From Kuenenia sp039794105 (GTDB lineage Bacteria; Planctomycetota; Brocadiia; Brocadiales; Brocadiaceae), in assembly GCF_039794105.1 (NCBI RefSeq), contig NZ_JBDIWA010000002.1:186001-250000 (forward strand): DNA of 64,000 bases. Reading direction: 5' to 3'. The notes under the pieces are model-generated. The model had not been told where the DNA came from. It saw only the letters and a list, made by a program, of their open reading frames with translations, and made no database searches. The translations under genes were made by a program, and so were the position numbers. Each line of letters opens with the position of its first letter. Positions within the stretch are counted from its first letter, which is position 1. Positions 51,319-59,883 of this stretch are shown in pieces.

Positions 51319-51924
51319 TTGGAATGGCTATTGGGAGCAGGACCGATAATGATACCATTATTGGTATGTTCGGTGTTTTCACTCGCAATTATTATGGAGC
51401 GGTCAATTAATTTAAGAAAGAGCAAGGTGCTCAAACCTGAAATAATACAGACAATAGAAGCAATAAAAAGCCCGAAGGACATACCGTTTGCAATCTCAAA
51501 ATGCGAGGTAATAGAAGGCCCTTTTTCTAATCTTTTGCGGCGTATTCTTTCGAACAACCACCTCACGCGGGAAGAAAAGTTTATTGATATCCAGGCCATG
51601 GGAAGGCAGGAAACAAGGGTGCTTGAAAAGCGTCTTTGGCTTTTGGAGGTTATCTCCGCAATCGCTCCCTTGCTGGGGTTGCTGGGTACCGTATTAGGGC
51701 TGGAAGATATTTTCGCCATTATCTCTGAACTGGGTCTTGGACATGCGAAAGCGTTTGCCGGAGGCCTCGCGGTTGCCATACGTACAACGGTGTTTGGCCT
51801 GTGTATTGCAATTCCTTCTTTGGTTGCATATAATTATTTTGACAGGAAGGTGGATGGCTATGTCCGTGAAATAGAAGAATATTCCCTCACCATTCTTAAC
51901 AAGCTTTATCCGCCGGAAGTATAG
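51319..51924 (+). CDS. exbB: MotA/TolQ/ExbB proton-channel family protein
   Basis: This 201-residue protein starts at TTG 51319, with aggagg 9 bases upstream; the first helix EWLLGAGPIMIPLLVCSVFS supports it. Three membrane helices are expected, with the ExbB signature in helices 2-3: RLWLLEVISAIAPLLGLLGT, VLGLEDIF, GLAVAIRTTVFGLCIAIPSL. It conducts protons to energise TonB. ExbD is not immediately downstream; a toxin-antitoxin pair and repeats separate them (51925-52849). Confidence 0.9.
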   Translation: MEWLLGAGPIMIPLLVCSVFSLAIIMERSINLRKSKVLKPEIIQTIEAIKSPKDIPFAISKCEVIEGPFSNLLRRILSNNHLTREEKFIDIQAMGRQETRVLEKRLWLLEVISAIAPLLGLLGTVLGLEDIFAIISELGLGHAKAFAGGLAVAIRTTVFGLCIAIPSLVAYNYFDRKVDGYVREIEEYSLTILNKLYPPEV

Positions 51925-52068
51925 AGAAAAGATATTTTTTGTTTGGAGTTATAATAAAGGGGCTTTTCAGAAAAGAATTAAAGGAAGACAAGACATCGAA
52001 AACAAGTTTTAGGAAAAGGATAGATTTTATGAAGTTGCCATTAATTATCGAAATTCAATATTCAATGT

Positions 52069-52125
52069 AAAAGAATAGAGGCAAATGAGCAACAATTTGA
52101 GAATTGAATATTGAATATTGAATAT
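52069..52125. repeat. Heptad tract gaatatt and AT-rich repeat
   Basis: At least four tandem gaatatt units (aattgaatattgaatattga and on) lie at about 52094-52122, of the same 7-bp periodicity as other tracts. They are followed by the family C half element ctttttcaaaagactaaagt gttac (52170-52194). Confidence 0.6.
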
Positions 52126-52195
52126 TGAATATTTTTCCCTGTCTGCAGAACTTGGGAAAGAGCATTTCGCTTTTTCAAAAGACTAAAGTGTTACC

Positions 52196-52279
52196 CATAT
52201 TTTGAATTATCCCGGGGCAAAACGAACAGTGGTTATTCCAGAGTACGAAGAAGTAGACGTAGAAATAATCAAAAACTAA
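52196..52279 (+). pseudogene. HicA-like toxin C-terminal remnant
   Basis: The frame starts at the right end of the family C half element and reads NYPGAKRTVVIPEYEEVDVE then IIKN and stop. PG-KR-VVIPEY-EV-VEII is a pattern I associate with HicA-type mRNA interferase C-termini, though the order here is divergent. The N-terminal part with the catalytic His is gone, apparently removed by the repeat. It lies 27 bases before hicB. Confidence 0.55.
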
Positions 52280-52305
52280 TTTTGTTTTGGAAAGAGGGCT
52301 GACAA

Positions 52306-52500
52306 ATGAAATACCCGGTAGTGGTGCATAAAAGTGAATATGGATATGATGTGCATTGTCCAATCTTCCCTGGCTGCCACAGCCAGGGAGATACTTTAGA
52401 AGATGCTCTGGAAAACATTAAAGATGCGATTCATACATATTTAACAATGCTTGCCGAGGAAAACAAAGGCGCTATTTATGAGGTAGAGGTAAATGCCTGA
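52306..52500 (+). CDS. hicB: HicB-family antitoxin
   Basis: This 64-residue protein has the HicB RNase H-like partial fold: YPVVVHKSEYGYDVHCPIF, PGCHSQGDTLEDALENIKDAI. It lacks the C-terminal HTH/arc domain of larger HicBs, so it may regulate only via complex formation. Ribosome site: agaggg, 9 bases before the ATG. The stop TGA overlaps the ATG of hicA (TGATG). The order is antitoxin first, the reverse of many hicAB loci. Confidence 0.88.
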   Translation: MKYPVVVHKSEYGYDVHCPIFPGCHSQGDTLEDALENIKDAIHTYLTMLAEENKGAIYEVEVNA

Positions 52501-52709
52501 TGCTATTTACTGATATTTCTTCCGATCGTGCAGTAAATGCATTTTCTAAAGCCGGTTTTAGAATTATTACGCAGGGAAAACATATTGGTATGTCAGATGG
52601 TAAACGCAAAATAACGATACCACGCCATAAAAGGATTAACCCATATACATTGAAATCAATAATAAAAGATGCTGGTTTGTCTGACGAAGAATTCAAAGAG
52701 TTAGTCTAA
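52500..52709 (+). CDS. hicA: HicA-family mRNA interferase toxin
   Basis: This 69-residue protein has the dsRBD-like HicA fold: DISSDRAVNAFSKAGFRIITQ, then KHIGMSDGKRKITIPRHKRIN, with the catalytic His in QGKHIGM, then YTLKSIIKDAGLSDEEF. It cleaves mRNA when free of HicB. It overlaps hicB by one base, so it is translationally coupled. The TA pair interrupts the tonB-exbB-exbD operon. Confidence 0.9.
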   Translation: MLFTDISSDRAVNAFSKAGFRIITQGKHIGMSDGKRKITIPRHKRINPYTLKSIIKDAGLSDEEFKELV

Positions 52710-52782
52710 ATAACAAAAGATTTTTTAATTGCATATTAAATAAAAACCCAGGTTAGGCTTGCAACTTTTCAATCTTATTCCC

Positions 52783-52808
52783 TCCGAATGGGAATAAATG
52801 TGGGCTTC
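52783..52808. repeat. Palindrome ggcttcggg...tccgaagcc
   Basis: ggcttcgggttgcaaatccg aagcc forms a clean hairpin, relative of the ggttcaggtttgcaacctga palindromes in family B elements (7099, 7269, 12187, 14184). It lies 40 bp before exbD. Confidence 0.6.
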
Positions 52809-52849
52809 GGGTTGCAAATCCGAAGCCGTAGAAATTTGGTAATTAAACA

Positions 52850-53263
52850 ATGAGATTCAGAGAAAAAACTCCTTCAAAATCATTTATTAATCTTACTCCA
52901 TTGGTGGATATGTTGTTCATTATCCTTTTATTCTTTCTGGTTACCTCAACCTTTATAGATCAGCCGAATATTCAACTGGAACTTCCCACGACAAAACACA
53001 CACCAACCAGCAAAGTAGATGAACAAGTATTAACTATTTCCCGTGACGGAAGATTATTTTTCCAGAATGAACCTGTTGAAAGAAAAAAACTTATACAGGT
53101 ATTGAAGAAGGCTTTTTCTCAACAAACGGAAAAGACCCTTGTTTTGCGGGCGGACAAAAATGTTCCCTATGGACTTGTCGTTGACGTAATGGATGCCGCC
53201 AAAGGGGCTGGTCTGAAAAAGATAGTCGCTCCTACTGTTGTTGACCCTGAAAAACAATCATAG
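52850..53263 (+). CDS. exbD: ExbD/TolR-family protein
   Basis: This 137-residue protein has N-terminal INLTPLVDMLFIILLFFLV, one membrane helix with the key Asp (PLVDMLF) that carries protons, then PNIQLELPTTKHTPTS, and the periplasmic domain VLTISRDGRLFF, then LVLRADKNVPYGLVVDVMDA. It completes a TonB-ExbB-ExbD motor. It is displaced from exbB by an insertion of about 925 bp. The ribosome site is poor (aaatttggtaatt), so expression may now depend on read-through or a new promoter. Confidence 0.92.
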   Translation: MRFREKTPSKSFINLTPLVDMLFIILLFFLVTSTFIDQPNIQLELPTTKHTPTSKVDEQVLTISRDGRLFFQNEPVERKKLIQVLKKAFSQQTEKTLVLRADKNVPYGLVVDVMDAAKGAGLKKIVAPTVVDPEKQS

Positions 53264-53492
53264 TGGAATTTTGTTTGCGGCTTGTTTCATTCTATTATAA
53301 AATACGCGTGTACTGGTGAGAGGAAACTATCAGCCGGTTAAAAAAGATTGAAGCTGCTGATTTCACAAAGTATCGATATTTTTATCTGTACAATCAGTGG
53401 TTTCGAAAATTTCTTCTCACGTTGACTTATTTGTGAAGATAAATCGCATAGAAACTATTTAATGAACTTGTCAAACTCAGGAGTATGAAACG

Positions 53493-53921
53493 ATGCATAA
53501 AAAGAAATTTGTAAAAAGCAAATGCGTAACGTGTAAACAATGCATGATAGAGTGTGCGGTGAGGCATTCATCGTCCCGAAACCTTTATGACGCTTTTACT
53601 GAAAACCCGAAATCACAGTATCGTTTGCAAGTGTCTATCAGGAAAGATCATCCCTATATGACGGTATGCCAGAATTGCGCAAAACCAAAGTGCCTGGCGT
53701 CCTGTGAATATGGGGCAATTACGAAATATGAGGATGGAAATGTTGTAATTGATACTGCAAAATGTGTCGGGTGTTGGGAGTGTGTAAGCGCTTGTCCGTT
53801 TGGCGCCATTACTAAAAATACAGAACTTAACTACGCTTTTAATTGTGATGATTGCAAGGGATTCGATACGATGGCTTGTGTTGAGGCTTGTAAAACAGGG
53901 GCTCTTGTTTACACAAAATAG
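53493..53921 (+). CDS. Four-cluster ferredoxin-like electron-transfer subunit
   Basis: This 142-residue protein has four cysteine groups: CVTCKQCMIEC, CQNCAKPKCLASC, CVGCWECVSACPFGAI and CDDCKGFDTMACVEAC. This is the HydN/CooF/PsrB-like arrangement of up to four [4Fe-4S] clusters. The last group departs from the standard spacing (CDDC-x8-CVEAC). It has no signal, so it is cytoplasmic. Partner oxidoreductase genes are not adjacent. The ribosome site caggag lies 8 bases from the ATG. Confidence 0.92.
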   Translation: MHKKKFVKSKCVTCKQCMIECAVRHSSSRNLYDAFTENPKSQYRLQVSIRKDHPYMTVCQNCAKPKCLASCEYGAITKYEDGNVVIDTAKCVGCWECVSACPFGAITKNTELNYAFNCDDCKGFDTMACVEACKTGALVYTK

Positions 53922-54373
53922 CCTGAATTTATATACAACGCGATAGTTCTGCATTCTTTTTACAGGGGATAAACGGTATCCATTGTTTTTAGCCCTTTCT
54001 TACCCATGCTATAGAGTGGCGTAACAGCTTTTATTATAAAAAGTCCTGCTGCCTCTATTTCCGGCATCGCCGTTTATGTGACCTGTAACTGGTAAGAATC
54101 TTTGTATTGTTAAAACAAAATGCCTTTTGTTATATAACAAAGAGCATTTTCATAACTTCGCTTCCTCATCACCGCGTGTGTTTTCCATTTCCGTATGTTA
54201 TACATAGTTTGTTTAATAAGAAATGTGCTAAAAACAAATCGCTTTTCTGCATTTAACGACATGGTTTTGTAGTAGTCTTATCGTTATTATTTGTTTGAAA
54301 TTTGTTGTTTTGACCAGGCGCTTTGGTGCTTTTTTTTAATAACAAACAGGGTAATTTAATGTAGCGCTTCCCT
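53922..54373. other. 452-bp gene-free stretch upstream of a sugar transferase
   Basis: AT-rich and unique; a weak hairpin with T-run (gcgctttggtgctttttttt, near 54319-54338) may attenuate transcription ahead of the sugar transferase gene. No gene recognised. Confidence 0.4.
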
Positions 54374-55777
54374 ATGCTTAAAAAACACAGCAAATTTTTT
54401 GAATCATTGTTGTTGCTTGCCGATTGGTGCGCCCTGTCCGTTTCATGGATAACCGCTTATTATTTACGCTGTTATGCTGAAATTATCCCCGTATATAAGG
54501 GTATCCCTCCTCTCAAAAACTACATCATTTTATTAATTTTTATGATTCCCCTTTGGGGAATTGTATTTAAGACATTTGGTTTATATCGTCCCCGCCGGGT
54601 TTCTACTAAATTATCAGAGATTATAGATATTGTGAAGGCGTCTACTTTTGCAACATTAATGCTCATTTCCCTGACGTTTCTTTTCCGTCAGGATGAGTTT
54701 TCCAGGGTAATATTCCTCTTTTTTTGGATTATTAGCATCGTTTTCCTGTGCTTTACAAGGGTAATATTCAGGAAATTTTTGCGGTTTATACGGCATAAAG
54801 GCTTTAACCAAAGATACGCATTGGTTGTTGGTACGGAAAAACTGGGACAAGAACTTACAAGCAAATTAAGAAAACATTTGGAACTGGGCATACAGGTAGC
54901 TGGATTTGTGTCAGACGATGCAAACGGTATCGGCAAAAAAATAGCCGGAATAGAAGTTATAGGTAAATTTTCTGACATTCGTGATTTAATTGCCCGGCAT
55001 AATATTGATATTGTTTTTATCACATTGCCCTTTCATTCACATTACCAATTAAAAGAGGTATTAGAGCATATTGGCGATGAAATGGTTACTATCATGGTAT
55101 TGCCAGATCTTTTTGATTTTGTGACATTACGCGGAAATGTTAGTGAATTTGAGGGCATGCCTCTTATAAGCCTGCGCGATACACCACTTTACGGGTGGAG
55201 TGTTATTTTGAAGAGGACATTGGATGTTGTTTTTGCCACAATTGTGCTGATCGTAGCAGCCCCAATTATGTTAACAATAGCAATAGGAATTAAACTCACC
55301 TCGGAGGGGCCTGTCTTCTATAAACAGGAAAGGATGGGGTTGGATGGAAGACTTTTTAACCTGCTTAAATTCAGGACGATGTACATAAATGCGGAAGAAC
55401 AAACCGGCCCGGTCTGGACAAAGAAAAACGACTCCAGGTGTACTAAAATCGGGAGACTCTTAAGAATGGTAAGTTTAGACGAATTGCCGCAATTTTTTAA
55501 TGTGTTGAGGGGGGATATGAGCATTGTCGGGCCGCGTCCTGAAAGGCCTGTTTTTATAAAGAATTTCAGAAATACCACACCAAAATATATGTTACGACAC
55601 AAAATGAAGGCTGGAATTACCGGATGGGCGCAAGTTTGCGGTTTCCGCGGTAATACTTCCCTTGAAAAACGGATAAAATACGATCTATACTACATCGAAC
55701 ATTGGTCGATGAAATTTGATTTGAAGATTATCTGGCTTACCTTATGGCGCGGTTTTATCAACAAACATGCCTATTGA
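54374..55777 (+). CDS. Polyprenyl glycosylphosphotransferase (WbaP/WcaJ type)
   Basis: This 467-residue protein has four or five N-terminal membrane helices, a Rossmann-like CoA-binding region (RYALVVGTEKLGQELTSKLR), and a C-terminal bacterial sugar transferase domain. That domain has RTLDVVFATIVLIVAAPIM, FYKQERMGLDGRLFNLLKFRTM, VSLDELPQFFNVLRGDMSIV and GPRPERPVF, ending KMKAGITGWAQVCGFRGNT. It transfers a sugar-phosphate from UDP-sugar to undecaprenyl phosphate, starting exopolysaccharide or O-chain synthesis. The TPR gene begins 2 bases past its stop. Confidence 0.93.
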   Translation: MLKKHSKFFESLLLLADWCALSVSWITAYYLRCYAEIIPVYKGIPPLKNYIILLIFMIPLWGIVFKTFGLYRPRRVSTKLSEIIDIVKASTFATLMLISLTFLFRQDEFSRVIFLFFWIISIVFLCFTRVIFRKFLRFIRHKGFNQRYALVVGTEKLGQELTSKLRKHLELGIQVAGFVSDDANGIGKKIAGIEVIGKFSDIRDLIARHNIDIVFITLPFHSHYQLKEVLEHIGDEMVTIMVLPDLFDFVTLRGNVSEFEGMPLISLRDTPLYGWSVILKRTLDVVFATIVLIVAAPIMLTIAIGIKLTSEGPVFYKQERMGLDGRLFNLLKFRTMYINAEEQTGPVWTKKNDSRCTKIGRLLRMVSLDELPQFFNVLRGDMSIVGPRPERPVFIKNFRNTTPKYMLRHKMKAGITGWAQVCGFRGNTSLEKRIKYDLYYIEHWSMKFDLKIIWLTLWRGFINKHAY

Positions 55778-55779
55778 TT

Positions 55780-57399
55780 ATGGAACACAGCTTTAAAAAA
55801 GTCCTGCTACGTTGCTTTTTTCTTTGCGTAATTTATGGAGGTTTCTCTTTTACGGATAAGGGCAATGTTGCTTTTCACGTATCCGCGGAAGACCATATTC
55901 CTGACCATGTATGGGAAATTGAACCGGAGAAAAAAGGCATTGCAGGCACTATTCTTGACATTGCCACTGAGTCCTGCCAGGGAATAGACAAAACACATTA
56001 CCTTAAACAATTAGAGGAAATATGCGAAATCATAAAAACCTCTGTGGGAAAAAACAAAGCGCCGGAGTATATCATCAGTACGATAAATACCATTCTTTTT
56101 GATACGTTCGGGTTCCAATATGTACAAGCGGGAGATATTGAACATATATTTCTAAATAAGGTATTGGACAATAAAATGGGCAACTGTGTTGGATTATCCC
56201 TCCTGTATCTTTGCATAGCAGAGAATCTCCAATTGCCGGTTTATGGGGTAAGTGTGCCGGAACATATGTTTGTGCGATATGATAACGGAAGTTATAAAAT
56301 AAACATAGAAACAGGTTATAACGGACTTTCCATGCCTGATAGTTATTACATAAACGTTCCCGGAAAGGCTATCTCAGAAAAAAGTATTAAGAATGGATAT
56401 TATTTGAAAAACCTTACCGTGGATGAGGTGCTTGCCAGTGTTTATTTAAATCGTTCCCTTATTCAAAAACAAAAAGGCAAATTTAAAGATGCATTGCATG
56501 ACGTGAATAAAGCTATGGCATTGCGTGATACCGATGCAGTTGCTTTTTGTGATAGAGGTGTACTCCACGAAAAACTTGGCAATAATGAGCAGGCAATAGC
56601 AGACTATAACAGGGCGGTTGATTTGAATCCGGATTATGCGCCGACGTATTATAACCGGGGGTCTTATTATGCCAAAATGGAAAATATTGATACTGCCATA
56701 ATGGATTATAACAAGGCAATATCATTAGACCCCGGCTCAAAATTGGCGTATTATAACAGAGGCATCGCATTCTATTTAATTGGACAAATAGAATCAACAA
56801 TACACGATTTAAGCATGGTGATAACTTTTGACCCGGCATATGCCCCTGCTTACGCAGCGAGGGGACTGGCATACGCCGAATCAAATGAACCGGAAAAAGC
56901 GTTAAAAGATTTTAATAAGGCATTGGAACTTGATTCCGGCAACGTAGATATTTACATGAAAAGAAGCATCCTTCATGCCGATGCGATGCGTTACGAAGAG
57001 GCGATACAGGACATAACTACCTTTATTGAATCTGTTCCTGAAAATGCCTTTGCATATTACATAAGGGCAAAGGCGTATCGAGGAAGCGGGCGTTTCAGGG
57101 AGTCTCTTGAAGATTTTAACAAAATGATAGCATTGAAACCAACGCTTGCAGGTGTTTATTATGAACGCGCACTTGTAAAAAAAATATTAGGAATGCCTTC
57201 TGAAGCCATTTCTGATTTTAATACCTCCATAGAACTCTTTCCTTACAATCCCCTTGCCTATCTTCACCGTGCAAATACTCACCGTGATTTAGCATGTAAA
57301 GAAAAAGCGTTAAAGGATTATGTAACCTACTTAAAGCTTAATCCCGAAGCGCCAGATGCCGATGAAGTCAGGGAAAACATAAAAAATCTGAAAAAATAA
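55780..57399 (+). CDS. Secreted transglutaminase-like (SirB1-type) and TPR repeat protein
   Basis: I start at ATG 55780, just after the previous stop. Signal peptide LLRCFFLCVIYGGFSF at residues 8-23. Residues 60-200 resemble the SirB1/transglut-core2 domain: TINTILFDTFGFQYV, MGNCVGLSLLYLCIAENLQL, PEHMFVRYDNGSYKINIET (catalytic-type Cys and His). Residues 220-540 contain about nine TPRs (ADYNRAVDLNPDYAPTYYNR; DFNKALELDSGNVDIYMKR). It is translationally coupled to the sugar transferase, so a role in polysaccharide or envelope assembly is likely. Activity is not predictable. Confidence 0.85.
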   Translation: MEHSFKKVLLRCFFLCVIYGGFSFTDKGNVAFHVSAEDHIPDHVWEIEPEKKGIAGTILDIATESCQGIDKTHYLKQLEEICEIIKTSVGKNKAPEYIISTINTILFDTFGFQYVQAGDIEHIFLNKVLDNKMGNCVGLSLLYLCIAENLQLPVYGVSVPEHMFVRYDNGSYKINIETGYNGLSMPDSYYINVPGKAISEKSIKNGYYLKNLTVDEVLASVYLNRSLIQKQKGKFKDALHDVNKAMALRDTDAVAFCDRGVLHEKLGNNEQAIADYNRAVDLNPDYAPTYYNRGSYYAKMENIDTAIMDYNKAISLDPGSKLAYYNRGIAFYLIGQIESTIHDLSMVITFDPAYAPAYAARGLAYAESNEPEKALKDFNKALELDSGNVDIYMKRSILHADAMRYEEAIQDITTFIESVPENAFAYYIRAKAYRGSGRFRESLEDFNKMIALKPTLAGVYYERALVKKILGMPSEAISDFNTSIELFPYNPLAYLHRANTHRDLACKEKALKDYVTYLKLNPEAPDADEVRENIKNLKK

Positions 57400-57830
57400 A
57401 AAAAACAGGATGCCCTCCCCCTTTTACCGCACCATAAAAATCTTTATAAATGTGACAAACATCATATTCATAAATAAATATTTTTTATACAATGACGAAT
57501 AGTGAAACAGGCATAACACATAAATAAGTCATACTGTCATTGATTAAAGAAATACGTGTTTATTGTTTATTCACGCTATTGACCATGCCTTAAATTATCG
57601 CTGGATGAGCAATAATAAAGGCAGTTTCCATGAATGTTTGGCACAAGCATTGCGCATTTGCTAATTATCATCGATAATTGTTTAAAAATTAGCGATGAAT
57701 AATAAGAATTGTGAAAACTATGTCTGCTATTTTGATATATTCAAAAGCAGAGAGTACATTTTCTAAATTTTCACCATGTGCATTGAAATTGTATCGTTTT
57801 TAATGTTATAGAAGAAGATGGGGGATTTAT
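57400..57830. other. 431-bp gene-free AT-rich stretch
   Basis: No gene, repeat family member or terminator recognised apart from short A/T runs; promoter for the second sugar transferase is expected near its end. Confidence 0.4.
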
Positions 57831-58505
57831 ATGTTATCAGAAAAGATTATTACACAGGACGTATTTGGCCCAAATATAGATTCAAAAGATTATTCTACTA
57901 TGAAACATACTATAGAAAATGTGGTAAAAAGGGGGGTTGATATTGCCTGTAGTCTGTTTTTTATAATGCTTTTTTCTCCAATATTTTTCTTTGTTGCAGT
58001 TTTAATCAAAGTGGATAGTAAAGGCGCTGTTTTTTTTAAACAAAAACGCTGCGGAAAAAATGGTAAAGAATTTTTTATGTTAAAATTCAGAACCATGGTT
58101 GATGATGCCGAGATTTTGAAAAAAAATCTTCTTAATGAAATGGAAGGGCCGGTATTTAAAATAAAAAAAGACCCAAGGATTACAAGAATCGGATTATTTC
58201 TTAGAAAATGGAGCTTTGATGAATTGCCACAGTTTATTAATATTTTAAAAGGTGAAATGAGCCTGGTGGGGCCAAGGCCTTTGGCGAAAGAAGAAATGGC
58301 AGGCTACGACCTCTGGAAAAATATAAGGCTTACGGTAAAACCCGGACTGACAGGTTTGTGGCAGATTTATGGCAGACCTACCGGGAAATTCGGCGATTGG
58401 ATAAAATATGATATAGCGTATGTACGTAACAGATCAATATTTCTGGATATTAAAATTATCTTTTTGACCTTGTTTGCAGTATTGAGCAAAAAAGGCGCAT
58501 GCTAA
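57831..58505 (+). CDS. Bacterial sugar transferase (undecaprenyl-phosphate sugar phosphotransferase)
   Basis: This 224-residue protein is the single-domain form of the same family as the gene at 54374. It has one membrane helix (IACSLFFIMLFSPIFFFVAV), then FKQKRCGKNGKEFFMLKFRTM, WSFDELPQFINILKGEMSLVG, PRPLAKEEMAGY and KPGLTGLWQIYGRPTGKFGDW. Loading the first sugar on the lipid carrier is the likely job. Two such enzymes within 4 kb suggest two polysaccharide pathways or a diverged duplicate. Confidence 0.93.
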   Translation: MLSEKIITQDVFGPNIDSKDYSTMKHTIENVVKRGVDIACSLFFIMLFSPIFFFVAVLIKVDSKGAVFFKQKRCGKNGKEFFMLKFRTMVDDAEILKKNLLNEMEGPVFKIKKDPRITRIGLFLRKWSFDELPQFINILKGEMSLVGPRPLAKEEMAGYDLWKNIRLTVKPGLTGLWQIYGRPTGKFGDWIKYDIAYVRNRSIFLDIKIIFLTLFAVLSKKGAC

Positions 58506-58550
58506 ACAATGCAAAGTCATTTAATTTTTAAGTCTTGGGGGGGAGGCAAT

Positions 58551-59723
58551 TTAACCAGTAGTATCATTTTTTAATTTTCTATATCGTTCAAATGCCTTTT
58601 TTGCTTCTTCTTTCATACCTTTTTTTTCGTATAAGTTGCCTAAATTGTTTAATATTTCAACGGTGTTTGGCTGTATTTCCAATACTTTTGAATATTCATA
58701 GATAGCACTATCTAACAGCTCTTTTTCTTCATAAATACGTGCCAGCGCTAGATGCAAGGTTGCATGTTTTGGGTTGATTGTTATTGCGCGTTTTAAAATT
58801 ATAATAGCATTTTCCGACATATTTTCCTGGTTGTATGCTATTCCTAGACATAAATACGATCTTAAATTGTTTTTGTTGAGAGATACCGCGTTTTCCCACT
58901 GTTCTATTGCTTTTTCATATTGACCGTTATAATAAGAAACAAGCCCCAATTCAAAGTAAGTGTTTGAGTTTAAGCTGATATTCAGTTTCTCAATATTTTC
59001 TAATTTTTCTTTTATTGCAACAAGTTTTTTGAGGGTATTGGCGTCTAATGTTTTATTTTGAGTTTCAGGTAGAATCAATGAAGATATGAAGGCCTTTTTC
59101 CTTTCTGCAGAGAGGGCATTTTCCAGTGCCTCTTTTTCTTTTTCAATAAAACCAACTGATTTATCAAAAATATTCGTAAGTTCAAAATTTTTGTCCTTCA
59201 GTAAGGATATTTTCTGCTCAAGCCTTGTCGTTTTCTTTTCACTTTCTTTTTTAATAGCAGTTATTTCCAATAAATGCTCTTCTCTGAATTTTTGTTCTAA
59301 TTCCTTCATCTGTTTTTCGTGTTCTTTTTTTGAAAAATAATCACCTTCATAAGAAGCAAGTTTTTCATCATATTCCTTTATCTTTTCCTTATAAAAAGAC
59401 CTGGGAATGTATTCATTTTTTAATTTTTCCTCATACTCGGCAATTTTTGCTTCGAACGCATTTTCATCGATCTTTTGCTGTTTCATGCGTAAAAATTTTA
59501 ACGTCTTTATTTGTTCATCCTTTTCTAAGAGCAGTTTTTCATAATAAGGTTTTTCTTTAAGAAACCAATAGCAACAAAGGGAAACAACACAAATTGCAAA
59601 GATACTTCCGATAATCAAAGAAATCTGTTTATTTGTCCTGATAAAGGATGGTTTTTCTGCGATTGATGCAGTTTTTTTAAATTTATCAAGGTATTTGGAA
59701 ATATTAAAAGAGATGAATTTCAT
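58551..59723 (-). CDS. Membrane-anchored coiled-coil TPR protein
   Basis: This 390-residue protein has one membrane helix at about residues 33-54 (ISLIIGSIFAICVVSLCCYW). A long coiled coil follows (residues 60-230, Lys/Glu-rich), then three to four TPRs (YYNGQYEKAIEQWENAVSLN; NLGNLYEKKGMKEEAKKAFE). The topology suggests a periplasmic or cytoplasmic scaffold. No enzymatic motif is seen. It is convergent with the sugar transferase. Confidence 0.82.
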   Translation of the reverse strand: MKFISFNISKYLDKFKKTASIAEKPSFIRTNKQISLIIGSIFAICVVSLCCYWFLKEKPYYEKLLLEKDEQIKTLKFLRMKQQKIDENAFEAKIAEYEEKLKNEYIPRSFYKEKIKEYDEKLASYEGDYFSKKEHEKQMKELEQKFREEHLLEITAIKKESEKKTTRLEQKISLLKDKNFELTNIFDKSVGFIEKEKEALENALSAERKKAFISSLILPETQNKTLDANTLKKLVAIKEKLENIEKLNISLNSNTYFELGLVSYYNGQYEKAIEQWENAVSLNKNNLRSYLCLGIAYNQENMSENAIIILKRAITINPKHATLHLALARIYEEKELLDSAIYEYSKVLEIQPNTVEILNNLGNLYEKKGMKEEAKKAFERYRKLKNDTTG

Positions 59724-59812
59724 GGTTGGAAAGCGCTTTGTTTTTATTTTGTAAAAACTGCAAATCGAATATTAGCAATTAGTCCCTGTTTGTTTATCAG
59801 GGGGATAATAAG

Positions 59813-59866
59813 TCAATCCTCAATCGGCAATTTGCAATTTGCCGATTACCGACTGTAGACTGATAC
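59813..59866. repeat. Heptad repeat tract with palindromic centre
   Basis: caatcct caatcgg caatttg caatttg ccgatta ccgactg tagactg: 7-bp units of the same family as 12109, 16747 and 28110; the middle is partly palindromic. Confidence 0.6.
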
Positions 59867-59883
59867 GGTTGGCCTTTTATTAT

